From: Amycolatopsis vancoresmycina
Lineage (GTDB): Bacteria > Actinomycetota > Actinomycetes > Mycobacteriales > Pseudonocardiaceae
Direction of reading: 5' to 3'
Length of the DNA stretch: 64,000 bases
Assembly: GCF_000716785.1 (NCBI RefSeq)
Contig: NZ_JNYY01000017.1
Span: 1 to 64,000, forward strand
Shown: positions 24,576 through 40,977 of the stretch, piece by piece
How the letters are laid out: each line of letters starts with the position of its first letter
Numbering within the stretch: the stretch's first letter is position 1
The notes under the pieces: model-generated
Databases searched by the model: none
Seen by the model: only the letters and a program-made list of their open reading frames with translations
Told to the model about the DNA's origin: nothing
Position numbers and translations under genes: made by a program

Positions 24576-27419
24576 ATGGACGACCCGGCGGGCGAGGCGG
24601 CCGAGGAGCGGGCACGACCGGAGTTCCGCGTGCTCGGCCCGTTCGAGGTGCTGGTGCACGGCAGGCCGCTCGACCTGGGCGGTCCCCGGATCCGCACGCT
24701 GCTCGCGCTGCTGATCGCGAACGCCGGCCGGGTCACCGGGGTGGACACGATGGCGGACGCGCTGTGGGACGTCGACGCCACGCCCGGCACGCCGCGGACG
24801 GTCCGGACCTACATGTCCCGCGTGCGCCGCTCGCTGGCGCCGGTCGCCGCCGACCTGATCGAAACCCGCGCGGCGGGCTACGTGCTGCGGCTGGAACCCG
24901 CGCTGCTCGACGCCCGCGAGTTCGAACGGCTGGCGGCCGCCGGGCGGGCGGCGCTGGCGGCGGACCCGGTGACGGCGTCGGACCTGCTGACCCGGGCCTT
25001 GGCCCGGTGGCGCGGTGACGCCTACGAAGACTTCGCCGGCACCGTGGCGTTGCTGGCCGAAACCCGGCGGCTGCAGGCCTTGCGGCTCGGCGCCCTCGAA
25101 GACCGCGTCGACGCCGACCTCGCCACCGGCGCCGGCGAGGCGCTGATCGGCGAACTGACCGCGCTGACCGACCGGCACCCCGGCCACGAACGGCTGTGGG
25201 GGCAGCTGATGACGGCCCTGTACCGCGCGGGCCGCCAGGCGGACGCGCTGGACGCGTTCACCCGGGCCCGGACGGTGCTGGTCGACCGGTTCGGGCTCGA
25301 CCCCTCGCCCCGGCTGGCCGGGATCCACCGCCGGATCCTCGACAACGATCCCGCGCTGTTCCCGGCGCGCCCGGTCGCCGTCCGGCCGGCCGGGGCGGTC
25401 CGCAACGACCTCCCGGGCGACATCGCCGACTTCGCCGGCCGCGAAACCGAGCTCTCCCGGCTGCTGTCGGCCCCGGGCGGGGTCGCGCACTCCGCGCCGA
25501 CGGCCGTCGTGATCGAGGCCATCGACGGGATGGCCGGCATCGGCAAGACGACCTTGGCGATCCACGCCGCGCACCGGCTCGCCGGGCGCTACCGCGACGC
25601 CCAGCTGTTCATCGACCTGCACGGGCACACCTGCGGCCAGGCCCCGACCACCCCGGCGGCGGCGCTGGACACGCTGCTGCGGGCGCTCGGCGTGGCCGCG
25701 GACCGGATCCCCCGCGAACCGGACGCCCGCGCGGCGCTCTGGCGCGCGGAGCTCGCCGGCCGTTCGATCCTCGTCGTGCTGGACAACGCCGCGGACGCCG
25801 CCCAGGTCCGGCCGCTGCTGCCGGGCAGCCCGGGGACGCTGATGCTGATCACCAGCCGCCGTCGCCTGGTCGGGCTGGAGGCGGCGCACATCCTGTCGCT
25901 GGACGTGCTCCCGGAGGCCACCGCGATCGCGTTGTTCAGCGGCATCGTCGCCGACGACCGGGCCGCCGCCGAAGCCGACGCCGTCCGTGACGTCGTCGCG
26001 CTGTGCGGGCACCTGCCGCTGGCGATCCGGATCGCGGCGGCGCGGCTGCGGACCCGGCCCGCGTGGACGGTGGCCCACCTGGCCGACCGGCTGCGCCAGG
26101 CGGGCCGTCCGCTGGCCGAGCTGTCCGCGGGCGACCGCAGCGTCGCCGCGGCGTTCGCGTTGTCCTACGCGCACCTGGACGCGGCGCAGCAGCGCATGTT
26201 CCGGCTGCTCGGGCTGAACCCGGGCCCGGACATCGACGTCCCGGCGGCCGCGGCGCTGGCCGCCGTGCCCGCGGCCGAAGCCGAGCGGCTGCTGGAAAGC
26301 CTCGTCGACGACCACCTGCTCCAGCAGCCGGTGACCGGCCGGTTCCGCTTCCACGACCTGGTCCGCCAGCACGCGCAGGCCACCGTGCAGGCCGACGAGC
26401 CGGAACCGGCGCGGACCGCGGCGCTGCGCCGGCTGGTCGCCTTCCACCTGCACACCGGCCACCGCGGCAGCCGCCTGCTCGACCAGCAGCACCCGCCGAT
26501 CGACGTCGGCGAGCCGCCGCCCGGCTGCGTCCCGGCCCCGCTGGCCGACGACACGGCCGCGATGACCTGGTTCGACGGCAACCACCAGTGCGTGCTCGCG
26601 GCGCGGCAGGCCGCCGAGGACGCCGGCTGGGACACGTGGGTGTGGCAGCTGGCCTGGACGCTCGACAACTTCCACTACCGCCGCGGTCACCTCCAGCCCA
26701 ACATCACGTCGTGGCTGGCCGGCCTGGCCGCCGCCGAGCGCCTCGGGGACGTGGCCGTGCAGGCCCGCGCGCACCGCCGCCTCGGCCTGGTCTACGGCCC
26801 GTTCGGGATGCCGGCGGAAGCGTTGCACCACCTGAACCGTTCCCTGGCGCTGGCCGGCGAGATCGGCGACACGCTGGGCCAGGCGGGCGTCCACTTCGTC
26901 CTGGCGCTGCACTGGACGAACGAGAAGGACGACGAGCGAGCGCTGGAGCACGCCACCAGTGCGCAGGAGCTGTACAGCGCGCTCGAAGACGGCAAGTGGG
27001 AGGCGCGCGCGTTCAGCCTGATCGGCGCGTGCCTGAGCCGGCTGGGCCGCCACGAGGAGGCGCGAACCCACGCCGAGGCGGGCCTGGCCCGCTGTCGCGA
27101 AAGCAACGACGTCTACGGCCAGGCCGACGCACTGGACAGCCTGGCGGCCATCGCCGCCGACACCGGCCGCCACGACGAGGCACTGGACCGGTCCCGCCAG
27201 GCGTTGTCCTTGTGGCGCCACCTGGACAACACCTACCGCCAGGCGGCGACGTTCGCCGCCATGGGCGACGCGCACCAGTCACTGGGCCACGCGGACCAGG
27301 CGCGCGAGGCGTGGCAGGAAGCAATCACCCTGTACCGCGCGGGAAACCTGCACCCGGCGGCGGACGAGGTCGAGAAGCGCGCGGCGAACTGGAGCCGGAC
27401 CCCCACCGGGAACGTGTAG
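24576..27419 (+). CDS. SARP-family regulator with NB-ARC and TPR domains (AfsR-like)
   Basis: This is a 947-residue protein. ATG at 24576 with AGGG 5 nt upstream is chosen over TTG at 24519. Residues about 10-90 form the OmpR-type winged helix (F-R-V-L-G-P-F-E-V start), and 95-245 the bacterial transcriptional activator domain. The NB-ARC ATPase has Walker A G-M-A-G-I-G-K-T-T (Lys324) and Walker B L-V-V-L-D-N-A. The C-terminal third has TPR-like repeats (about 690-930). Such proteins use nucleotide-dependent oligomerisation to activate transcription. It is divergent from the contractile operon and probably binds the 11-bp repeats between them. Confidence 0.9.
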   Translation: MDDPAGEAAEERARPEFRVLGPFEVLVHGRPLDLGGPRIRTLLALLIANAGRVTGVDTMADALWDVDATPGTPRTVRTYMSRVRRSLAPVAADLIETRAAGYVLRLEPALLDAREFERLAAAGRAALAADPVTASDLLTRALARWRGDAYEDFAGTVALLAETRRLQALRLGALEDRVDADLATGAGEALIGELTALTDRHPGHERLWGQLMTALYRAGRQADALDAFTRARTVLVDRFGLDPSPRLAGIHRRILDNDPALFPARPVAVRPAGAVRNDLPGDIADFAGRETELSRLLSAPGGVAHSAPTAVVIEAIDGMAGIGKTTLAIHAAHRLAGRYRDAQLFIDLHGHTCGQAPTTPAAALDTLLRALGVAADRIPREPDARAALWRAELAGRSILVVLDNAADAAQVRPLLPGSPGTLMLITSRRRLVGLEAAHILSLDVLPEATAIALFSGIVADDRAAAEADAVRDVVALCGHLPLAIRIAAARLRTRPAWTVAHLADRLRQAGRPLAELSAGDRSVAAAFALSYAHLDAAQQRMFRLLGLNPGPDIDVPAAAALAAVPAAEAERLLESLVDDHLLQQPVTGRFRFHDLVRQHAQATVQADEPEPARTAALRRLVAFHLHTGHRGSRLLDQQHPPIDVGEPPPGCVPAPLADDTAAMTWFDGNHQCVLAARQAAEDAGWDTWVWQLAWTLDNFHYRRGHLQPNITSWLAGLAAAERLGDVAVQARAHRRLGLVYGPFGMPAEALHHLNRSLALAGEIGDTLGQAGVHFVLALHWTNEKDDERALEHATSAQELYSALEDGKWEARAFSLIGACLSRLGRHEEARTHAEAGLARCRESNDVYGQADALDSLAAIAADTGRHDEALDRSRQALSLWRHLDNTYRQAATFAAMGDAHQSLGHADQAREAWQEAITLYRAGNLHPAADEVEKRAANWSRTPTGNV

Positions 27420-27426
27420 CGAACGT

Positions 27427-27739
27427 ATGGGCGCCCGGTACGGCGGCTCGATAGATTTCCGCCTCGGGTTCGACGGCACGCCGTCCGCCGGGGACGTCGC
27501 CGACGTTCCCGGGCTCGCGCGGCTCTTCCGGCAGCTGCTCGGCGAACTCGGTCGGCGGTGGATCGCGGCGCAGATGAGCGTCGACGAGCAGGCGGCCCGC
27601 GACACCGGCAACGCCTCGGCGCACCGCGTCGGCGGGCACCCGATCACCGACCTCTCCGCCACGCCGCCGGCCAAGGTGGCCGACCTCGTCCTCGGCATCC
27701 CGGGCCGAGCGCGGATCCCGGGCCGCCCGGCGGCCGCGG
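27427..27739 (+). pseudogene. Coding-like fragment of unknown origin
   Basis: This stretch fills the 320 bp between the SARP stop and the end of the convergent oxidoreductase gene. From ATG 27427 the frame has strongly GC-biased third positions and a natural-looking composition (S-I-D-F-R-L-G-F-D-G, a helical L-A-R-L-F-R-Q-L-L segment) for about 100 codons. It then runs on, without a stop, into the antisense of the oxidoreductase gene until 28017. A real small gene whose end was lost to a rearrangement would look like this. A chance open frame in GC-rich DNA is the alternative. Confidence 0.35.
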
Positions 27740-28678
27740 TCAGTGCGCCCGGGCGTTCAGCGATCCCGCCAGCCGCCAGGTCCGCAGCCGGTCCCGTGCC
27801 GAACGCATCCCCGACTGGATCAGGACGATTTCCGTGGCGCCTGCGTCGAAGTAGCGGCGCAGGCCGGCCTCCACGACCCGTTCGTCCCCGATCAGGGCGA
27901 GGTCCGCGGCGTGCGTGGCGCCCTCGACGTCGAGGATCCGGCGGTAGGACGGGATGTCGCCGTAGTAGCCCAGGTGCACCGCGGCGATCTGCCGCACCGG
28001 GCCGGCGTCGTCGGTGACCACCGCCGGCACCGCCGCGATGACGCGCGGCTGCGGGCGTCCGGCGTCGGCGGCCGCCTTGGTGAGGACGGGCACGATGTGG
28101 TCCGCCAGTGCGCGCGGGCCCGCCAGGAACGGCAGGGTGCCGTCCGCCAGCTCCCCCGCCACGCGCAATGCCTGGTGTCCCATGGCGGCGACGACGATCG
28201 GGACGTCGCCGCCGCCCGGGACCGTCGTGGGCAGCGGCGGGCAGGCGGTCAGGGTCTCGCCGTCGAACAGCGGGCGGCTGCCGCCGAAGATGTCGCGCAG
28301 GACGGTGAGGGATTCGCGCAGGGACGTGATCGGCGGCGGGTATTCGAAGCCGAACGCCGGTTCCAGCAGGCTCCGGACGCCCATGCCTAGGCCGAGGGTG
28401 AACCGGCCGCCGGTGGCGGCCTGCGCGGTCTGCGCCTGGGCGGCCAGGTGCAGCGGGTGCCGGGGGTAGAGCGGCACGACCGCGGTCCCGACGGCGATGC
28501 CGGGCACCTCCCGCCCGGCCAGCGCGGCGAGGGTGACGGCGTCGTGGTCGAAGAGCTGGGAGAACCACACCGAGCGCAGCCCGGCGGCCGCCGCCTCGCG
28601 GGTCTGGGCGAGGAGTTCTTCGACGCTGTTGGCGGCCCCGGAGAGGTCGCCGGCGGGCAGGGCGGCACCGATGGTCAT
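27740..28678 (-). CDS. LLM-class F420-dependent oxidoreductase
   Basis: This 312-residue protein has the luciferase-like (beta/alpha)8 pattern: S-V-W-F-S-Q-L-F-D-H-D-A-V near residue 36, I-A-V-G-T-A-V-V-P-L-Y-P-R-H-P near 60, L-G-L-G-M-G-V with G-R-F before it, and P-I-V-V-A-A-M-G with a following helix. These fit F420-dependent (rather than FMN) members found near natural-product clusters. GGAGGAA precedes the ATG by 4 nt. The gene is separated from the second SARP gene by 182 bp of 21-bp repeats. Its substrate is unknown; tailoring of the polyketide is possible but not shown. Confidence 0.85.
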   Translation of the reverse strand: MTIGAALPAGDLSGAANSVEELLAQTREAAAAGLRSVWFSQLFDHDAVTLAALAGREVPGIAVGTAVVPLYPRHPLHLAAQAQTAQAATGGRFTLGLGMGVRSLLEPAFGFEYPPPITSLRESLTVLRDIFGGSRPLFDGETLTACPPLPTTVPGGGDVPIVVAAMGHQALRVAGELADGTLPFLAGPRALADHIVPVLTKAAADAGRPQPRVIAAVPAVVTDDAGPVRQIAAVHLGYYGDIPSYRRILDVEGATHAADLALIGDERVVEAGLRRYFDAGATEIVLIQSGMRSARDRLRTWRLAGSLNARAH

Positions 28679-28742
28679 GGGGTTCCTCCGGGATCAGGCT
28701 GCTTCGGGAAGGTCGGGCTCAGGACACGTCACGGCGCCGGCC

Positions 28743-28840
28743 GGCGTGATCCGGGGCGGGATTCGCGTGCTTGAACCCGGAACTCGCGTGCTTGAAGCCG
28801 GAACTCGCGTGATCGGGGCCGGAACTCGCGTGGTCCGGGC
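28743..28840. repeat. Five-unit 21-bp tandem repeat array
   Basis: The core (C/G)GCGTG recurs at 28743, 28764, 28785, 28806 and 28827, exactly every 21 bp, within units of the form GGAACTCGCGTG plus nine variable bases such as CTTGAAGCC. The array fills the gap between the oxidoreductase and the second SARP gene. The units resemble those near 58.43 kb, which have GGCATCACGCGTG instead. There are no unique spacers of CRISPR size. Confidence 0.85.
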
Positions 28841-28860
28841 GCTGCCGGTCCGGGGGCGCG

Positions 28861-31359
28861 TCACGCCTCCTCCGGGTAGTCGGACTCGCGGCGCCACGAG
28901 ATCGGGCGCGGGCGGGGCAGGCGGCGGTGGCCCGCGCGGCCCGCCGACCGGAGTGTGCCGTCGGGCTGGGCGCGGTCGGCCGCCAGGTCGAACTGGTTGC
29001 GGCCCAGCGTGATCCGCGGTGACGCCGTCCGGTTGCCGGGCACCGGCACTCCCGGCACCGGTACGCCCGGCATCGGGTCGGCGGCCCCCGAAGCCCGTGC
29101 GCGACCGACTCCGGCGAGGACTTCACGGACCAGCTCGTCCCAGCTCGCGCCGCCCGCCTGCTCCCCCGCCGTGAGCGCGCGGGTGATGCGGCCGGCCGCG
29201 TCGGCGAACCGGCTCTCGCGGACCGCGAGCTCGCCGAGGGACCGTTCCAGCGCCGCCTCGGCCCGCCGGTCGCCCGCCGGGACCACCACGCCCAACGCCG
29301 TTTCGCCGCTTTCACGCCAGTCCGCGTACCAGCCGCGTTCGCCGGCCAGGTCGGCCACCGCCAGCGCGAGTTCCGCGCAGTAGCGGGGTTCCCCGGCGTC
29401 GGCGGCTTCGCGCACCGCGGCCAGCAGGCCGGTGTGCTCGCGGTCGTACCACGTGCGGGGGTCGCCGGGGCCGGACGGCACCGGCGTCCGCGGCACGCCC
29501 TCGACCTCGACGCCACGGGCTTGGTCGGCCAGGTGCAGCCACGCGCCGAAGAGCCGCCGCGACGCCGCCGCCCGCGCGGGAAGGGGTTGTGCCGCCAGCA
29601 GTTCGAGGGCGAGCAGGCGGGTCAGCGGCGGCAGCCGGTAGCGGGTGCCTGCCACGTCGACGAGCCGCGCGTCGACGAGCGCCTCCAGCGCGTCCGCGGC
29701 TTCCGCCGGGCCGACGTCCGCCAGCGCCGACGCCGACCAGCCCGGCCAGCTGCCCGCGGGGAGCAGGGCCAGCCGGGCGAACAGGTCCCGCGCCGGGGCC
29801 GGCAGCTCGTCGAGGCCGCGCCCGACGGCGTCGCGGACGCCCGTGCCGAGCCGGCCCAGCCGGTCGTCCTCGGCCCGCAGCCGCGCCACCGCGTGGGCCA
29901 GCGTGCGGCCGGGCCGCGCGGCGACGTGCGTGGCGGCGCCGGTGACGGCCAGCGGCAGCCCGCCGCACAGCTCCACCAGCTCGACCGCGTCGGACAGCTC
30001 GGCGGTCACGCGGTCCTCGCCGACGAGGGCCGACAGCAGCTCGACGCCTTCCGCGCCGTCCAGCACGTCCAGCTCGGCCACGGTCACGCCGGGCCGCGAC
30101 GCCACGCGGGCGTGGGTCGTGACGAGCAGCCGGCAGCCGCGGGCGTCCGCGACGAACGGCGTGACGCGCGACAGGTTCGCCGCGTCCTCCAGCACGGTCA
30201 GGACCCGGCGGCCGGCGAGCACGCTGCGGTACAGGGCGGCGCGGCCGTCCAGCTCTTCGGGGACCTCCGCCGCGGGCAGGCCGAGTGCGTGCAGGAACCG
30301 CGCGAGCACGTCGGCGGCGTCCTCTTCGGCCAGCCGCGCGTAGAGCACGCCGTCGGGGAAGGCGGGTGCGGCGCGGTGTGCGGCTTCCGCGGCCACGGCG
30401 GATTTGCCGACCCCGCCGCGTCCACTGAGGACAGTGACGACCGCGGCACCGGGGCCGTCGTCGGCGAGGCCGCGCCGGAGCCCGGCCAGCAGCCGCTCGT
30501 GGCCGGTGAAGTACGGCAGGCGCGCCGGCAGCATCCGCGGCGGCGCCCAGCCGGCCGCGGGCGCCTCGCTCGACCCGGCGAGGATGTCCTGGTGCAGCTC
30601 GCGCAGGGCGGCGCCGGGCTCCAGGCCCAGCTCGTCGACGAACCGGCGGCGCACGGCCCGGTAGGCGGCGAGCGCCTCGACCCGGCGGCCGCAGCGGTGC
30701 AGCGCGGTCATCAGCTGCAGCACGAACCGCTCGCGCAGCGGGTGTTCCTCGGTCAGCACCGAGATCTCCCCGACGACCTCGCGGTGCAGCCCCAGTTCCA
30801 GCTCGGCGTCGAGGCAGTCCTCGAGCACCTCCACCCGCCGCTCGGCGATGCGCACCTGGTGGGCCCGCACGACACCGCTGTCGATGCCGGTCAGCGGGTC
30901 CCCGCGCCACAGGGCCAGCGCCTCGCGGAACGCCGCCCGCGCATCTTCCGGGCGCCGCGCGGCCCGGCCGCGGGCCACCAGTGCCTCGAACGCGTGCAGG
31001 TCCAGTTCCCCGGGCGCGAGGTCGAGGCAGTACCCGCTGCCGCGCGCGGAGATCCGCTCCCCCAGCCCGGCCGTCGCCAGTGCGCGGCGCAGGGCCGACA
31101 CACAGGTCTGGACCTGGGCCCGGGCCGTCGCGGGCGGCGCGGCGCCCCACAGCGCGTCGAGCAGCACCTCCAGCGGCACCACGCGGTTGCCGTTGAGCAG
31201 CAGCAGCGCGAGCACCACCTGCTGGCGGCGGGCGGTGACGACGACCGGCTCGCGGCCGTGGACCTGCAGCAGGCCGAGCACGCGGAAGCCGGGGCCGGAG
31301 GTCGGTTCGGGGATGACGCGGAGCCCGGGGGCTCCGGGTGTCGGCACGGTGGTCTGCAC
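28861..31359 (-). CDS. Second SARP-family regulator with NB-ARC domain
   Basis: This is an 832-residue protein with a GTG start at 31359 supported by GGAGGGA 5 nt upstream. The N-terminal winged helix (F-R-V-L-G-L-L-Q-V-H-G) and activator domain span about residues 24-265. The NB-ARC module has Walker A G-R-G-G-V-G-K-S (Lys319) and a Walker B-like L-T-V-L-E-D-A. The C-terminus is shorter than in full AfsR proteins and ends in a basic, disordered-looking tail with a small P-V-P-G-V-P-V-P-G repeat. It lies 16 bp after the decarboxylase and is divergent from PKS1, so it is the likely pathway activator of the polyketide cluster. Confidence 0.88.
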   Translation of the reverse strand: MQTTVPTPGAPGLRVIPEPTSGPGFRVLGLLQVHGREPVVVTARRQQVVLALLLLNGNRVVPLEVLLDALWGAAPPATARAQVQTCVSALRRALATAGLGERISARGSGYCLDLAPGELDLHAFEALVARGRAARRPEDARAAFREALALWRGDPLTGIDSGVVRAHQVRIAERRVEVLEDCLDAELELGLHREVVGEISVLTEEHPLRERFVLQLMTALHRCGRRVEALAAYRAVRRRFVDELGLEPGAALRELHQDILAGSSEAPAAGWAPPRMLPARLPYFTGHERLLAGLRRGLADDGPGAAVVTVLSGRGGVGKSAVAAEAAHRAAPAFPDGVLYARLAEEDAADVLARFLHALGLPAAEVPEELDGRAALYRSVLAGRRVLTVLEDAANLSRVTPFVADARGCRLLVTTHARVASRPGVTVAELDVLDGAEGVELLSALVGEDRVTAELSDAVELVELCGGLPLAVTGAATHVAARPGRTLAHAVARLRAEDDRLGRLGTGVRDAVGRGLDELPAPARDLFARLALLPAGSWPGWSASALADVGPAEAADALEALVDARLVDVAGTRYRLPPLTRLLALELLAAQPLPARAAASRRLFGAWLHLADQARGVEVEGVPRTPVPSGPGDPRTWYDREHTGLLAAVREAADAGEPRYCAELALAVADLAGERGWYADWRESGETALGVVVPAGDRRAEAALERSLGELAVRESRFADAAGRITRALTAGEQAGGASWDELVREVLAGVGRARASGAADPMPGVPVPGVPVPGNRTASPRITLGRNQFDLAADRAQPDGTLRSAGRAGHRRLPRPRPISWRRESDYPEEA

Positions 31360-31375
31360 GGTGTTCCCTCCGGGG

Positions 31376-32605
31376 TCAGACGAGGACTTCGGGCGGCGCC
31401 GGGTGCCCGAGGAAGGCGGTGGGACTGGCGGTCAGGCCGTACGCGCCGGCCTGGAAGATCGCGATCAGGTCGCCGATCGCCGCACCGGGCAGGGAAACCC
31501 GGTCGCCGAGCAGGTCGAGCGGGGTGCACAGGCAGCCGACCACGGTGACCGTCTCTTCGGGACCGCCGGGCGCGGTCGCCAGCGCGAGGGGGTAGTTGCG
31601 CCGGATGGCCTGCCCGAAGTTGCCGGACGCGGCCAGCTGGTGGTGCAGGCCGCCGTCGACGACGAGGAACGTCGTGCCGCGCGAGACCTTCCGGTCGACC
31701 ACGCGGGTGAGGTAGACCCCGGCCTCGCCGACGAGGTAGCGGCCGAGCTCGATGACCACGCGGGCCTCGGGCAGCGCGGGCCGCAGGGAAACATCCAGGA
31801 GCTTCGCCAGGTTCTCGCCGACCTCGTCGAGGTCCAAGGCCGTGTCGCGGGCGGTGTAGGGAATCCCGAAGCCGCCGCCCAGGTTCACCGACCGCACCGG
31901 GCCGGGCGCCGCCTCGGCGAGCTGCAGCACGAGGTCGACCGTCGCGCGCTGGGCCTCGCACAGGCTTTCCGCGCGCAGGTTCTGGGAGCCGGCGAAGACG
32001 TGGAAGCCCTGGAAGTCCAGGCCCGCGGCGCCGACTTCGGCGAGCACGGCGGGGACGCGTTCGGCGTCGATGCCGAACTGCTGCGGGCCGCCGCCCAGGC
32101 GCATGCCGGACCCGCGCACGGCGAAGTCCGGGTTCACCCGCAGCGCCACGCGCGGGGTGAGGCCGAGGCGGTCGCCCGCCTCCCGGACGCGGGCCAGCTC
32201 GGTGGTGGACTCCAGTTCCACCGTGACGCCGGCGGCGACCGCGCGGGCCAGCTCGGCCGCGGTCTTGCCGGGACCGGCGAAGCTGATCCGTTCCGGGGGG
32301 ATGGTCGTGTCGAGCGCCTGCCGCAGTTCCCCGGCGGAAGCGACGTCGAGGCCGTCGACGAGGCCGCTCAAGTGGTGCAGCAGCGCGGGCATCGGGTTCG
32401 CCTTGACCGCGTAGCTCAGCTCGACGTCCTCGGGGAGGGCGGCCCGCACCCGCTCGACGCGGGAGGTGACGAGCGAGCGGTCGTAGGCGAAGAAGGGGGT
32501 GGTGCCGACCCGCGCCGCGAGCCGGTCCACGGGCACGCCGCCCACGGTGAGCACACCGCCGGCGCGGCGATGCGGCGCCGCCGCGGCTTCCGTCGTGTTC
32601 GCCAT
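31376..32605 (-). CDS. PLP fold-III decarboxylase (Orn/DAP decarboxylase family)
   Basis: This is a 409-residue protein; ATG at 32605 with AAGGA 5 nt upstream. Lys68 in Y-A-V-K-A-N is the expected PLP Schiff-base lysine. G-G-G-F-G-I near 243-248 binds phosphate, E286-x-G-R binds PLP, and C360-T-P-L-D is the active-site Cys/Asp motif of the other protomer. This belongs to the alanine-racemase-fold decarboxylases and is closer in pattern to the secondary-metabolism and exosortase-associated branch than to housekeeping LysA. It is co-transcribed with the SARP gene. It may supply an amine or decarboxylated amino acid to the polyketide pathway; the substrate is unknown. Confidence 0.82.
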   Translation of the reverse strand: MANTTEAAAAPHRRAGGVLTVGGVPVDRLAARVGTTPFFAYDRSLVTSRVERVRAALPEDVELSYAVKANPMPALLHHLSGLVDGLDVASAGELRQALDTTIPPERISFAGPGKTAAELARAVAAGVTVELESTTELARVREAGDRLGLTPRVALRVNPDFAVRGSGMRLGGGPQQFGIDAERVPAVLAEVGAAGLDFQGFHVFAGSQNLRAESLCEAQRATVDLVLQLAEAAPGPVRSVNLGGGFGIPYTARDTALDLDEVGENLAKLLDVSLRPALPEARVVIELGRYLVGEAGVYLTRVVDRKVSRGTTFLVVDGGLHHQLAASGNFGQAIRRNYPLALATAPGGPEETVTVVGCLCTPLDLLGDRVSLPGAAIGDLIAIFQAGAYGLTASPTAFLGHPAPPEVLV

Positions 32606-33080
32606 CGCTTTCCTTTTCTTCGAGCACGGGTGAAATGGCAATCCGAAAACGCACCACCGTCGTTTCCGTGGCGGTACGGGGACCACTGAAGCAACTACCC
32701 ACCCACCCGGGCATGGGTAGTCCTCACCCAGATTCGGCGGCCGGGTGGGGATGGGGGCACCCAGGTGTACCTGCTGTGCCCGAGCGGTCACTCCCGTGAC
32801 ATCACCCATGACCTCAAGCCAGCCCGTTTCCGCAGGTCAGCGCGATTGACCACACCGTTCGGCGCAGTCACCCGCCCCGGTTGCCCCAGTCGGGTGGCCG
32901 CTGCCGGTGGCAGCTTCCTGCCGTCGCCTGCCTGCCACCGCCGTCCTCGCGGACACCCCTTGACGAACGGGGTGCGCAGCCCGCACGATCGGAATCCACC
33001 GGCCAACCGGGGAATTCCCGGAACCGACGCCACGACGCACATTCCCGATTTCCGCGATCCCTTCCGACGATGGGTGAACT
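32606..33080. promoter_or_regulatory. Divergent promoter region between decarboxylase/SARP and PKS genes, with two dyads
   Basis: No gene is supported in this 475-bp stretch. Two dyads stand out. ACTACCCA (32694-32701) and TGGGTAGT (32714-32721) form a perfect 8-bp inverted repeat with a 12-bp spacer. GGGCAC (32755-32760) and GTGCCC (32776-32781) enclose AGGT-GT-ACCT (32763-32772). A further GTCAC-TCCC-GTGAC lies at 32787-32800. These are candidate operators. I do not see the 11-bp TCGA repeats found at 24.48 kb. Confidence 0.5.
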
Positions 33081-40949
<7,869 letters not shown>

Positions 40950-40977
40950 CCTTTTGCGAACGAATAGGGGTTCGGTT

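Noticed and set aside
24396..27275. 959-codon minus-strand frame opposite the first SARP gene
   Set aside because: The plus strand has a complete SARP-NB-ARC-TPR protein; the minus frame is a low-complexity shadow.
28743..28840. Possible CRISPR array
   Set aside because: Units are 21 bp in total with no unique spacers and no cas genes nearby.
31376..32605. Diaminopimelate decarboxylase LysA
   Set aside because: Motifs fit the family, but cluster context and pairing with a SARP gene argue for a secondary-metabolism role.
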